Counted from the stretch's first letter, positions 9,719 through 16,964 are shown. The stretch: 23,645 nucleotides of DNA from Phycisphaerae bacterium (GCA_030603035.1 JAUVYQ010000020.1:1-23645), one strand, 5' to 3'. Translations and numbers: made by a program. The notes: generated by a model from the letters alone, not told the origin.

Positions 9719-10192
9719 CTTTAGTGTCTGGTAGCCGTAGTGTGTGATGAGATGGTCAAGTATGACCAGGGCCGTATAGTTCTCGGCAACCGGCCAGATG
9801 CGACCCACAATCGTGGCATCACGCCTGGTGATAGCCGCCAGTTCTTTGTTCTCCAGGGTATACTTGTCGATCGTCTTCTGTGGTTTGTCAATAGTGGATG
9901 TGGGCTTGACCGTAAGCCTGACAATGATAGGCTGTCCGGTAGAAAGGCCGCCTGTAATACCGCCGGCATTATTTGACTGGAAAACAACTTTGCCGTCTTC
10001 GGCTCGCATCTAGTCGTTATTTTCGCTGCCGGTCATATCTTTTACGGCAAATCCGGCGCCGACCTCGACGCCTTTGACGGCACCGATACCGAGCATTCGG
10101 CCCAATTCGGCGTCAAGTTTATAGAAGACCGGCTCGCCGAGGCCTATGGGGACGCCGGTTACGACGACTTCAACTATGCCGCCGACGGAATC
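9719..10192 (-). pseudogene. Truncated second copy of the aroC-like 3' end
   Basis: This 474-bp stretch aligns without gaps to 12312-12785, the last third of the aroC-like gene, with about 34 differences by hand count (about 93% identity). It starts within the codons for DSAGG (here DSVGG) and has no start codon or 5' two-thirds. CAA for Gln in the intact copy is TAG here (+ strand cta at 10011-10013), giving an in-frame stop after SENND. Downstream of the stop the frame stays open and reads MRAEDGKVVFQSNNAGG as in the intact copy, then runs past the homology to a new stop at 9695. The homology ends 4 bp from the stop codon of the oxidoreductase gene. Many differences are synonymous, which suggests the copy diverged while functional. 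It may be a recombination remnant or an assembly artefact. Confidence 0.85.
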
Positions 10193-10196
10193 CTCC

Positions 10197-11567
10197 TCAA
10201 ACCTTTTTCCATTGTCCCGGGATGGGGACGGGGAATTGGCCGTTTTCGTCGGCTTTGACAGGGGCCGGGCTGTCGTAGTCCAGGTCGTCGAGATAATCGC
10301 AAAACTGGAAGTTGGACTTCATCATCTGGTCCCAGGTGACCGTCTGGCCGGTATGGCAGGCGGCGCGGCCCATAAGCGATGTGAGGTCTGAGTAGACCGC
10401 GCGCTTTGTTTCATTATGCGGCCGATCGTTGCGGATGCTGTCGATGAAAACGTTCCACTCATACTGCCAGGGACTGTAGCGGTCCTTTGTGGGCGTCCAC
10501 GAGATGTTGGCCCTTTCGATCCGCTGGTCCTTGAACGTATGGACGGTAGCGGCGTGGATGTTGCCGGAAAATTGCGCGGCGCACCTGGTTCCGTGAATGA
10601 AAGTAGCGAACTCGCTGCGTGCTGCGTGTCTTGGCACAATTCGTCGAAAACCACAGAACGCCTTGGTTCCGTCGGCGAAGGTGAACTCCATCGAGTAGAT
10701 GTCGATGTTCTGCCCGTGATCCGTGCTGTTGGGCACCCGGCCGCCCATGCCGACGACAGAGACCGGCCAGGCCCCTTTGATCCAGCAACACTCATCTATC
10801 TGGTGGATGAGGTAATCGACCATGTGCCCGGAGCCTATCCAGAACAAATGTATCCTTCCGAATTGCAGTTGGCTCATCATCTCGTTGGACTTTTCGCCCT
10901 GACTCTTAAGCCATCCGCCGCCTCCCAGGCGGTTGGCGCGTATCAGTGGTATTTCGCCCATCTCACCGTTGCGGATCTTGTCAATCAGCGCCTTGCGTGC
11001 CGGGGAATGACGGCACTGCAGTCCAGCGGAGACCTTGACGTTTTTCTTGTCGGCCATCTCTCCTGCCCGAAGCAGTCGATGCAGACCACCCGGGTCGGAC
11101 GCAAATGGTTTTTCCATGAAGACGTTGATGCCCTTCCGGATGGCATACTCAACGTGGACCGGCCGGATATAAGCACGCGTCGTGCACAAGGCAATGTCGC
11201 CGGGCTTGAGGATGTTGACGGCCTTGCGGTAGGCATCAAAACCGATGAATTTGCGGTCCGTGTTGACGTCGATTTTGTCGGGAAACCTTTTCCTCAGCGC
11301 CTTGAGCGACCTTTCCATCTTCTCCTCGATGAGATCGGCCGTGGCATATAGCTTGACCGGCCCGCTGTCAGGAACAGACAGGGCGTCGCCGACGGCGCCG
11401 GTACCGCGGGCACCGCAGCCAATCAGCGCCAGGCGGATAGTGTTATCCTCTCGGGCGAAGGCGACGGGCGAGATCTGCCCGAGCACGGCCGCCCCCGCAG
11501 CGAGCGAACCACTCTTTTTCAGAAAGTGCCGACGGTTGAATTTTGACTTGTTGATAGATTTAGTCAT
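10197..11567 (-). CDS. Tat-exported Gfo/Idh/MocA-family NAD(P)-dependent oxidoreductase
   Basis: A 456-residue predicted sugar or inositol-type oxidoreductase, probably periplasmic. AAGGAG lies 6 nt upstream of the ATG. The N-terminus is a twin-arginine signal (NRRHFLKKS, residues 11-19, followed by a hydrophobic stretch to about 37). The Rossmann dinucleotide loop follows ([15 protein letters not shown], 46-60). The family's EKP motif is at 152-154 ([11 protein letters not shown]); its Lys is the usual catalytic or cofactor-contacting residue. The C-terminal alpha/beta domain includes [22 protein letters not shown]. Length is normal for Tat-bearing planctomycete members. The substrate cannot be told from sequence. 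The gene appears monocistronic and lies between two direct copies of the aroC-like 3' end, so it may have been inserted with that duplication. Promoter-like sites and a possible leader ORF lie upstream. Confidence 0.88.
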   Translation of the reverse strand: MTKSINKSKFNRRHFLKKSGSLAAGAAVLGQISPVAFAREDNTIRLALIGCGARGTGAVGDALSVPDSGPVKLYATADLIEEKMERSLKALRKRFPDKIDVNTDRKFIGFDAYRKAVNILKPGDIALCTTRAYIRPVHVEYAIRKGINVFMEKPFASDPGGLHRLLRAGEMADKKNVKVSAGLQCRHSPARKALIDKIRNGEMGEIPLIRANRLGGGGWLKSQGEKSNEMMSQLQFGRIHLFWIGSGHMVDYLIHQIDECCWIKGAWPVSVVGMGGRVPNSTDHGQNIDIYSMEFTFADGTKAFCGFRRIVPRHAARSEFATFIHGTRCAAQFSGNIHAATVHTFKDQRIERANISWTPTKDRYSPWQYEWNVFIDSIRNDRPHNETKRAVYSDLTSLMGRAACHTGQTVTWDQMMKSNFQFCDYLDDLDYDSPAPVKADENGQFPVPIPGQWKKV

Positions 11568-11602
11568 GTCTGTCTCCTTGATTTGTGATTGAATTTACAA
11601 TT

Positions 11603-11683
11603 TTAGCTTCTTAGAAAACACGAAGGATAACACATCTGGGGCGTGAATGCAAGAAAAAACTGAGATTTTCTGTTTGACTTCAT
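11603..11683 (-). CDS. Possible 26-codon leader ORF upstream of the oxidoreductase gene
   Basis: ATG at 11683 is preceded by AGGAG with 8-nt spacing and lies about 30 nt downstream of a near-consensus promoter. It encodes 26 residues, beginning MKSNRKSQFFLAF and ending CYPSCFLRS, then TAA 35 bp before the oxidoreductase start. No family is recognised. It could be a leader peptide affecting translation of the downstream gene, or a chance ORF. The support is the ribosome-binding site and promoter spacing, not homology. Confidence 0.35.
   Translation of the reverse strand: MKSNRKSQFFLAFTPQMCYPSCFLRS
11624..11652 (-). promoter_or_regulatory. Alternative sigma70-type promoter for the oxidoreductase gene
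   Basis: On the - strand TTGCAT (11652-11647) and TATCCT (11629-11624) are separated by 17 nt, with TGT just before the -10 as in extended -10 promoters. It lies inside the possible leader ORF, about 57 nt upstream of the oxidoreductase start. It is weaker than the site at 11713-11741. Confidence 0.35.
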
Positions 11684-11712
11684 AAATTGTGCTCCTGCAC
11701 ACTTCACATCCT

Positions 11713-11741
11713 ATGATACAGGGTACTGCATCCGATGTCAA
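11713..11741 (-). promoter_or_regulatory. Near-consensus sigma70 promoter facing the oxidoreductase gene
   Basis: On the - strand TTGACA (11741-11736, 6 of 6) and TATCAT (11718-11713, 5 of 6) are separated by exactly 17 nt. Transcription would start near 11706, giving a leader of about 140 nt that contains the 26-codon ORF and the oxidoreductase ribosome-binding site. Confidence 0.6.
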
Positions 11742-12084
11742 GTGCTTTGGCCGTCAATGTGGCCCGTTTTCCCGTCAGAATCCGTTAATCTACTGCAGCA
11801 TCTGGTATTCTGCCGTTTCTTCAACGTACCTGTGTTCAACATGTGACCAGTTGCCAAATAGTTAACTTGTCACAAAATCTCCATTTTTGGCCTTAAAATA
11901 GCCCTTGTCTTTCCCGTTGACCTTGCCTCTTTACCCTCAAATCGTAGGCTCTGTATGCCTCTCTGATATCATGGTTTGGGCACATTTTTGTAGTGCGGGG
12001 ATTGGCCAGAGATATTGACTCTCAACACGGTCGGGCACACCTTATAGTTTCTCATGCTTTTGCTCACCTGCCAATAAACTGGGT

Positions 12085-12119
12085 AAAAAAGCCCTGGAAG
12101 TTTTCCGGGCCTTTTTTTT
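12085..12119. terminator. Rho-independent terminator, potentially bidirectional
   Basis: The stem GCCC(T)GGAA / TTCCGGGC (12091-12110, loop GTT, one bulged T) is followed on the + strand by C and eight T (12112-12119). It is preceded by six A (12085-12090), which become a U-run on the - strand. On the - strand it would stop aroC read-through about 190 bp after the stop codon, or attenuate a transcript from the promoter at 12156-12183. Confidence 0.75.
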
Positions 12120-12132
12120 GTAAGCGTTCACG
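12119..12132. promoter_or_regulatory. LacI-family operator-like palindrome, copy 1
   Basis: TGTAAGCGTTCACG fits the cre/LacI-type consensus TGWAANCGNTNWCA at 13 of 14 positions. Its inner 12 bases are repeated inverted at 12270-12281. It lies just downstream of a - strand promoter-like pair and next to the terminator. No regulator gene is in the window. Confidence 0.45.
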
Positions 12133-12155
12133 CGGCAAAACCTCATTTGGGGTTC

Positions 12156-12183
12156 ATTAAAGCAGTTTGTGTTATCAAGTCAA
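12156..12183 (-). promoter_or_regulatory. Sigma70-type promoter between two operator-like palindromes
   Basis: On the - strand TTGACT (12183-12178) and TTTAAT (12161-12156), each 5 of 6 to consensus, are 16 nt apart. Transcription would begin near 12149, cross operator-like copy 1 and meet the hairpin at 12110-12091. A transcript ending there would be about 65 nt. Confidence 0.4.
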
Positions 12184-12268
12184 TACCTTTTTTAGTCTTT
12201 TTTAGCAAATTTTTCACCGCGTAGTTGGTCAAATCGGCTATAACAGCCTAAAATTGGAATATTTACTC

Positions 12269-12282
12269 GGTGAACGCTTACT
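12269..12282. promoter_or_regulatory. LacI-family operator-like palindrome, copy 2
   Basis: GGTGAACGCTTACT, whose reverse complement is AGTAAGCGTTCACC, shares a perfect inverted 12-mer with copy 1. The two centres are 150 bp apart, about 14 helical turns, so both face roughly the same side of the DNA, as in operator pairs that loop. Confidence 0.4.
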
Positions 12283-12302
12283 TTTTTTTAATCCGCGAAA
12301 TT

Positions 12303-13625
12303 TTATTTGGCCTTTAGCGTCTGGTAGCCGTAGTGTACAAGCAGGTGGTCGAGTATCACCATTGCAGTATAGTTCTCAGCAACCGGCCAGATGCGACCCA
12401 CAATCGTGGCATCACGCCTGGTGATAGCCGCCAGTTCTTTGTTCTCCAGTGTGTACTTGTCGATTGTCTTCTGTGGTTTGTCAATGGTGGATGTGGGCTT
12501 GACCGTAAGCCTGACAATGATAGGCTGTCCGGTAGAAAGGCCGCCTGTAATACCGCCGGCATTATTTGACTGAAAAACGACTTTGCCGTCTTCGGCACGC
12601 ATTTGGTCGTTATTCTCGCTGCCGGTCATATCTTTTACGGCGAAGCCAGCGCCGACCTCGACGCCTTTGACGGCACCGATGCCGAGCATTCGGCCCAATT
12701 CAGCATCGAGTTTATAGAAGACCGGCTCGCCGAGGCCTGTGGGGACGCCGGTTGCGACGACTTCAACCACGCCGCCGGCTGAATCACCTGTGGCGGCAAT
12801 CCGGTTGCAGGCATCAACCATTGTCTGTGCGGCGCCCAGGTCAGGACAGTTTAGTATGGGATGCACGCCGTATTTGTCGTGTATCGCAGCGGCCGTAAGC
12901 TTTGGGGCCTTGGAGCGGATAGCGTCGATTTCCTGCTCAATATCAGCTAATATTTTGATTTTTTCGAGAAATCGCATATCCGGCGTTATGCGGTTCTTGA
13001 CGTAAATTTCCTGGTAAAACGGGTCGAGGTCACGCCGCATCTTCTTGTACGCGCAGGTGTACTTAAAGGCCTCCTCGGCAGTAACGTCGGGGCATCGGAT
13101 TGAGGCAAGCTCTTTGACGTAGGAAAATACTTCGATACCGCATTTTCTCAGCGTCTTTTTGGCGACATATCCGGCAGCGACGATGGGGGAGGTATAGCGT
13201 CCACTGAATAGACCCGCACCGATAGCATCGTCGTCGGAACCGTACTTTATGAACGAAGCATAGGAAGCATGGCCCGGACGGGGCGTACGGTTCGTATCCT
13301 GGTACTGCTTGATGTGAATGAAATGGCGGTCAAGGTTGGGAATCAGAATTGAGAGGGGGGTTCCATTAGTGTGGTTTTTGTTGCCGGCGCCCTCGACGGT
13401 GTCGGCTGCGTTCAGGCCGGTATAGATAATCGGCAGGTCCGGTTCTTTTCGCGGGCTGCTCAATTCGTCGGCGCCCGGCTTTCTAAGAAGCAGGTCCCCA
13501 TAAATCTCCTGCTCGGCAAGATACATACCGGGCGGAACGCCCTGTACGATGGCTGTCAAGCCGTCCTGATAAGAGCCACCGGCAATCGTTACCTGAAATA
13601 CCCGTCCAATATGACAACCTAACAT
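12303..13625 (-). CDS. aroC: Divergent chorismate synthase homologue
   Basis: Chorismate synthase converts EPSP to chorismate using reduced FMN. This 440-residue homologue keeps the framework: RPGHASYASFIKYG (about 116-129), SGRYT (141-145), [45 protein letters not shown]. The first signature is altered. In an ungapped alignment, GESHG is GGSYQ at 16-20, so the Glu and the catalytic-type His are Gly and Tyr. GGGRSSARET reads GAGLFSGRYT, and the C-terminal GRHDP is TRRDA. The His of RPGHA (119) remains. A helical stretch of roughly 50 residues (near CAYKKMRRDLDPFYQEIY) makes it longer than usual (about 350-390). GAGGAG lies 8 nt before the ATG. It follows aroA by 105 bp on the same strand, probably in one transcript. 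It may be a neofunctionalised paralogue or an unusual active enzyme. The fold assignment is secure; the activity is not. Confidence 0.8.
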   Translation of the reverse strand: MLGCHIGRVFQVTIAGGSYQDGLTAIVQGVPPGMYLAEQEIYGDLLLRKPGADELSSPRKEPDLPIIYTGLNAADTVEGAGNKNHTNGTPLSILIPNLDRHFIHIKQYQDTNRTPRPGHASYASFIKYGSDDDAIGAGLFSGRYTSPIVAAGYVAKKTLRKCGIEVFSYVKELASIRCPDVTAEEAFKYTCAYKKMRRDLDPFYQEIYVKNRITPDMRFLEKIKILADIEQEIDAIRSKAPKLTAAAIHDKYGVHPILNCPDLGAAQTMVDACNRIAATGDSAGGVVEVVATGVPTGLGEPVFYKLDAELGRMLGIGAVKGVEVGAGFAVKDMTGSENNDQMRAEDGKVVFQSNNAGGITGGLSTGQPIIVRLTVKPTSTIDKPQKTIDKYTLENKELAAITRRDATIVGRIWPVAENYTAMVILDHLLVHYGYQTLKAK

Positions 13626-13657
13626 TTTCTATTCTCCTCAAAATCGCCTTAATTAAA

Positions 13658-13701
13658 CGCAGAGAAAAAACTAAAATTAAAAAAACTCAGCGGGCTCTGC
13701 G
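13658..13701. repeat. Inverted CGCAGAG/CTCTGCG repeat between aroA and aroC
   Basis: CGCAGAG (13658-13664) and CTCTGCG (13695-13701) form a perfect 7-bp inverted repeat in the aroA-aroC gap. The surrounding words (ttaaacgcagagaa and the reverse complement of gcgggctctgcgaactcggcgg) resemble a word repeat that also starts the 3485 hairpin region. Confidence 0.6.
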
Positions 13702-13730
13702 AACTCGGCGGTAAAAAGATTTAATCTCAA

Positions 13731-15038
13731 CTATTTCATTTCCATATTTGCGCCGATACTTTTCATCAATTTCACATAATCAGGAAACGTAACGCTCATC
13801 GCCTCAGCGGTGTCGATGCTGGTTTGACCATCCAAGTTTAAGCCCGCCAGCGACAGGGCCATTACGGTTCGGTGGTCACTTCTGCCGTCTAATTGAGCCG
13901 GTTTGACTTTGCTGTGTCGTATTATAAGGCCGTCGGGCAATTCTTCAACATCTACGGCCATTTTTTTCAGCTCTTCGGCCATACATTTGATTCGGTCGGT
14001 CTCTTTACCTCGTGCCTGGGCGACATTAACAAGGCGGGTTGTCCCTTCGGCGAAGGCGGCGGTAACAGCCATAGCCGGCAGGGCATCGGGTGTTTGATTC
14101 ATATCTATCTCGATACCTTTAAGCGTCGCGGCTTTGATAGTTACCGAGGTCGGGCCGATGCTGATATCGGCGCCCATCGCCTTTAGATAATCGACCACTG
14201 CTTTGTCCGGCTGACTATCTGAGAAATCCAGGCTGAGCAGGGTTACCTCGTCCGCGACCAAGGCGGCGGCGCAGAGGAAAAACGTGGCACTGGAGAAATC
14301 GGCACCGATTGCGGCATCAAAGGACTTGTAACTTTGACCGCCTTTGATTTTGAATTTGCAGAACTGCTGATTTTCGTATTCTATTTGCTGTTTATCGAGC
14401 CAATCAAGGGTCATTTGCACATAGCCCGGCTCATTGAGCAGGGTAACGTTTATTTCGGTATCTCCGGCCGCCAGAGGCGTGCATAAGAGCAGACTGGATA
14501 GATATTGGCTGGTATGGCAGGCGATGGTGGTTTTTCCACCTGTGAGTTTGCCGGTTACCTGGACGGGGGCTGTCCTCAATTTCGAATTTCGAATTTCGAA
14601 TTTCGAATTTTTTTTGAGGCTGGTGCATTTTGCACCCAAATCGCCGAGGGCGTCCATTAACGGCCCGACGGGGCGGGTCTGGATTTGTTCATCGCCGGTG
14701 AAGGTAATGGTCTGGCCTTTCCCAGCCAGAGCGGCCGAACCCATTGCGATACGCAGCGTTGTGCCGGAATTGCCCACATCGATGGATTCAGGCGGGGCGG
14801 TGATTTCGCCGCCCGTGCCGATTATCTTCCAGAGTTTCGAATCGGATGTGTCAATGCGGGCACCTAACGCCCGGTAGCAGTTGACCGCTGCTTGCGTGTC
14901 GCCTGAGGCAAGCGGGCTGCGAATAGCACTTTCACCGGCGGCTAAAGAGGCGATTACAACGGCGCGAATGGTATGCGATTTGGAGGCAGGCATTACCACC
15001 TCACCGGCAAGCCGGGATTTTTTCACAATCAACTTCAT
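13731..15038 (-). CDS. aroA: 3-phosphoshikimate 1-carboxyvinyltransferase (EPSP synthase)
   Basis: Joins shikimate 3-phosphate and PEP to give EPSP, the step before chorismate synthase. The 435-residue protein has the expected motifs in order: ASKSHTIRA (substrate Lys, Ser and Arg), GNSGTTLR, QTRPVGPLMDALGDLGA, TSQYLSSLLL, NQTPDALPAMAV (catalytic-type Asp), RGKETDRI and SDHRTVMA. The SKSHTIRA form is the variant often seen outside Proteobacteria. An odd in-frame segment, KKNSKFEIRNSKL at about residues 141-153, comes from a 7-base tandem repeat in the DNA and lies in a loop between two motifs. No Shine-Dalgarno site is visible; the ATG is preceded by a CAATACGATAT word repeat instead. Transcribed with the aroC homologue downstream; the subtilase lies upstream beyond a hairpin. 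Confidence 0.93.
   Translation of the reverse strand: MKLIVKKSRLAGEVVMPASKSHTIRAVVIASLAAGESAIRSPLASGDTQAAVNCYRALGARIDTSDSKLWKIIGTGGEITAPPESIDVGNSGTTLRIAMGSAALAGKGQTITFTGDEQIQTRPVGPLMDALGDLGAKCTSLKKNSKFEIRNSKLRTAPVQVTGKLTGGKTTIACHTSQYLSSLLLCTPLAAGDTEINVTLLNEPGYVQMTLDWLDKQQIEYENQQFCKFKIKGGQSYKSFDAAIGADFSSATFFLCAAALVADEVTLLSLDFSDSQPDKAVVDYLKAMGADISIGPTSVTIKAATLKGIEIDMNQTPDALPAMAVTAAFAEGTTRLVNVAQARGKETDRIKCMAEELKKMAVDVEELPDGLIIRHSKVKPAQLDGRSDHRTVMALSLAGLNLDGQTSIDTAEAMSVTFPDYVKLMKSIGANMEMK
14578..14610. repeat. AATTTCG heptamer tandem repeat inside aroA
   Basis: Four consecutive aatttcg units lie within the aroA frame, flanked by cctcaa and ttgagg, which are inverted complements. On the coding strand it reads as NSKFEIRNSKL. 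Absence of this segment from ordinary EPSP synthases indicates an in-frame insertion. Confidence 0.85.
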
Positions 15039-15042
15039 AGCT

Positions 15043-15080
15043 AATATCGTATTGCGTATATCGTATTGCGTATTGCGTAC
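15043..15080. repeat. CGTATTG/CGTATAT word repeat just before the aroA start
   Basis: Read toward aroA, the stretch is repeated ACGCAATACG and ACGATAT words ending 4 bases before the ATG. The 11-mer ACGCAATACGA also occurs before the NYN gene at 21758-21768, in the same orientation relative to the gene. Confidence 0.8.
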
Positions 15081-15123
15081 TGGATTTTTACCAGAAATGA
15101 CGAAGAATTAAAAGAAGATTTTT

Positions 15124-15186
15124 AGTTCGTGGTTCGTAGTTTTTTGGGCTCTCTGTAGCTCAGCTAAAAACTAAACACTAAGAACT
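15124..15186 (-). terminator. Imperfect hairpin between subtilase and aroA genes
   Basis: The left arm (15124-15144) and the reverse complement of the right arm (15166-15186) match at 16 of 21 positions, sharing AGTTC at one end and TAGTTTTT at the other. It begins 5 bp after the subtilase stop codon on the - strand and may terminate that transcript. The arms again consist of short repeated words. Confidence 0.45.
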
Positions 15187-15191
15187 CAAAA

Positions 15192-16964
15192 CTATTCTGT
15201 GTGCCAATCGGCTCGGTCGTCTTTGTGCTTTATGAAGATTTCCACATCTTTGATGTCGATTGCACCATCGGCATTGATATCGCCGAGTAGATAACTTTCC
15301 GGCGATTTGGTGCTGTTTAACAAATTCGTGAGCAGGATAGTAAAATCTAAATCGTTGACAATACCATCGGCATTGAGGTCGTACCAGAAGATGCTGTCGC
15401 TGTCATATCCGGCGTTGACCCCATTAGAAGTTGCCGTCTTACTTCTAACGGGGCTAGCATTCCAGGCCAGGCCGTAGCGCTGCGCTGCGTCTGTTGGGTT
15501 CGGGTCTCTAATATCGTTGGTAGAGACAACAATTTCGTAATTGGTATAGTTGGCGTCTGCCCGGCAGTAAATGTGCTCAACGTTGTCAACGCTGCTGTCG
15601 CTATAATCGAGCAGATAATCGTTGGCGGGGTCAATTGAGTCAACGGCCCAGAGTTCGAGGCGAAGGTCGGCATCTTTCTCCGGCATCGGCTCAAAAGGAT
15701 AAGCGTTATTGTAGTGCCTGTTCCAAACGGCTGTGGCCGTAATAAATTTGTCTGCCGGTTGTGTGAGGGTGATTTTGTAGATATTTTGTGGGTTCTTGCT
15801 TTTTTGCAGCCGGTTATTGTCCCAGCCGGTTGTTGAGACGTAGCCGGGTTTATTTCGCCCGGCAATTAAATGTTTGTAGGCGCCAACCGCATTTACCATT
15901 CCGGCCCCTTGAATATAGTCCAGCGGGACCTGATGGTCATCGTCGATTTGGAGCCGGCCCTTGTGCCAGTAGGGCAGTTTGGTTGCCGAATTCAGCAAAA
16001 TGGCTTTTATGACGCAATTTCCGCCGTCGGGTGAAACAGTGGAGCTGAGGTCCGGGTCTTCTCTGGCCTTCTGAACGAGCAGGCCGATTGTTCCTGCAAC
16101 TATCGGGGTCGAGAAACTCGACCAGCTGCCGGTTGGTTCATAGCGGTTGGACTCGTTTGCGTCGGCAGCGAGGCAATTTCCGGGAGCGACGATATCAGGC
16201 TTGCATCGGCCGTCCGCAGTTGGGCCGAAACTCGAATGCTCCGGATAAGCCAGGGCGAAATGTGCCAGATTGGTTGCAAGATTTTCGGTGTTCACGGCAT
16301 CAACCACACCAACGCCGATAGCGTTTGCTGCGGCACCGGGATAAAGAGGAGGGGCGTTAGCATCGGAGCCGTTGCCTATGCCGGCCACGACGATAAGGCC
16401 ATAGTGCTCGGCCAATGATTCGATTCCCCTTGTCCACCAAGCTTCAAATGGGTTGCCGATGCTGGCGGTTACAATGTCTGCGTCCGGCGGCGAGTGAGGG
16501 AATACATTATTGATTAAGAAATGCCAGAATTCATAGATATCGGCCTGGGCCTCTGGCGCTGTGCCTTGATAGTAAAATTCTCCGAGGTGTGGATTAAATG
16601 CATCAGGGTCTTCGCCGAGCAATATAGAGCAAATGGCTGTTGAGTGGGGTGAAATACCCGGCAGCAGTTCGGCTTGGTCGTGAAACCCTAATTGTTTGCC
16701 TTTGAAGCAGTCGTGCCCGATACTCGGCCGGTAATCGTTTTGAGGTTCACCGTCGATATAAGTAAAGCTTCGGGAGATAACAGCGAATTTGACGCTGGCG
16801 CCTGTCAAACCGGGGGCTATCTGTCTCAAGGCATAAATTCCGGCGTGGTTCAGGCCTTGCGGCTGCAGTGCTTCGGCTACAGCGATAGCGTTTACAGGTG
16901 CGAACAGAGCAGCTGCGCAAGTCATTAAGGCCAGTACGAGTATTTTTTTAGCAGTTTGTATCAT
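15192..16964 (-). CDS. Secreted subtilisin-like (S8) family protein with C-terminal dockerin-like repeats
   Basis: A 590-residue predicted exported serine-peptidase-like protein. I chose ATG at 16964 because GGAG lies 7 nt upstream and a signal peptide follows directly (KKILVLALMTCAAALFAPVNA); an in-frame GTG at 17003 would put 13 extra residues before it. Subtilase landmarks: His107 in SPHSTAICSILLG, oxyanion-type Asn198 in VVAGIGNGS, SSFGPTADGRCKPDIVAPG (about 244-262), and Ser283 in WSSFSTPIVAG. The strand that normally carries the catalytic Asp (VIDTG) reads VISRS, with Ser at 64. It may therefore be inactive or use another acid. The C-terminus has two dockerin/EF-hand-like repeats (YDLNADGIVNDLDFTILL and GDINADGAIDIKDVEIFIKH). 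It diverges from the pyr operon. Confidence 0.82.
   Translation of the reverse strand: MIQTAKKILVLALMTCAAALFAPVNAIAVAEALQPQGLNHAGIYALRQIAPGLTGASVKFAVISRSFTYIDGEPQNDYRPSIGHDCFKGKQLGFHDQAELLPGISPHSTAICSILLGEDPDAFNPHLGEFYYQGTAPEAQADIYEFWHFLINNVFPHSPPDADIVTASIGNPFEAWWTRGIESLAEHYGLIVVAGIGNGSDANAPPLYPGAAANAIGVGVVDAVNTENLATNLAHFALAYPEHSSFGPTADGRCKPDIVAPGNCLAADANESNRYEPTGSWSSFSTPIVAGTIGLLVQKAREDPDLSSTVSPDGGNCVIKAILLNSATKLPYWHKGRLQIDDDHQVPLDYIQGAGMVNAVGAYKHLIAGRNKPGYVSTTGWDNNRLQKSKNPQNIYKITLTQPADKFITATAVWNRHYNNAYPFEPMPEKDADLRLELWAVDSIDPANDYLLDYSDSSVDNVEHIYCRADANYTNYEIVVSTNDIRDPNPTDAAQRYGLAWNASPVRSKTATSNGVNAGYDSDSIFWYDLNADGIVNDLDFTILLTNLLNSTKSPESYLLGDINADGAIDIKDVEIFIKHKDDRADWHTE

Larger units (their letters stand above)
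11742..12302. other. Non-coding region upstream of the oxidoreductase, downstream of aroC
   Basis: No convincing gene was found on either strand. From 11742 to about 12084 I see no structure I can name. From 12085 to 12282 there is a terminator hairpin, two LacI-operator-like palindromes and a promoter-like pair, listed separately. The aroC-like stop codon is at 12303-12305, so this is also the 3' flank of that gene. The region could contain a small RNA or the remains of a lost gene. Confidence 0.6.

Noticed and set aside
9695..10009. Independent 104-residue gene
   Set aside because: It is the part of the truncated aroC copy downstream of its TAG, starting at an internal Met and running past the homology into the hairpin. 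It is not a complete protein family.
10416..11351. 311-residue + strand ORF opposite the oxidoreductase gene
   Set aside because: The opposite strand carries all Gfo/Idh/MocA motifs and a Tat signal. This ORF has no recognised motif.
11742..12084. Transposon or insertion-sequence remnant upstream of the oxidoreductase
   Set aside because: No transposase motif, terminal inverted repeats or target-site duplication could be found around it.
15146..15165. tRNA-like 5' piece (gggctctctgtagctcagct)
   Set aside because: It resembles the acceptor and D-arm start of a tRNA, but no anticodon arm, T-arm or acceptor 3' end follows. It lies in the loop of a hairpin, so it is probably chance.
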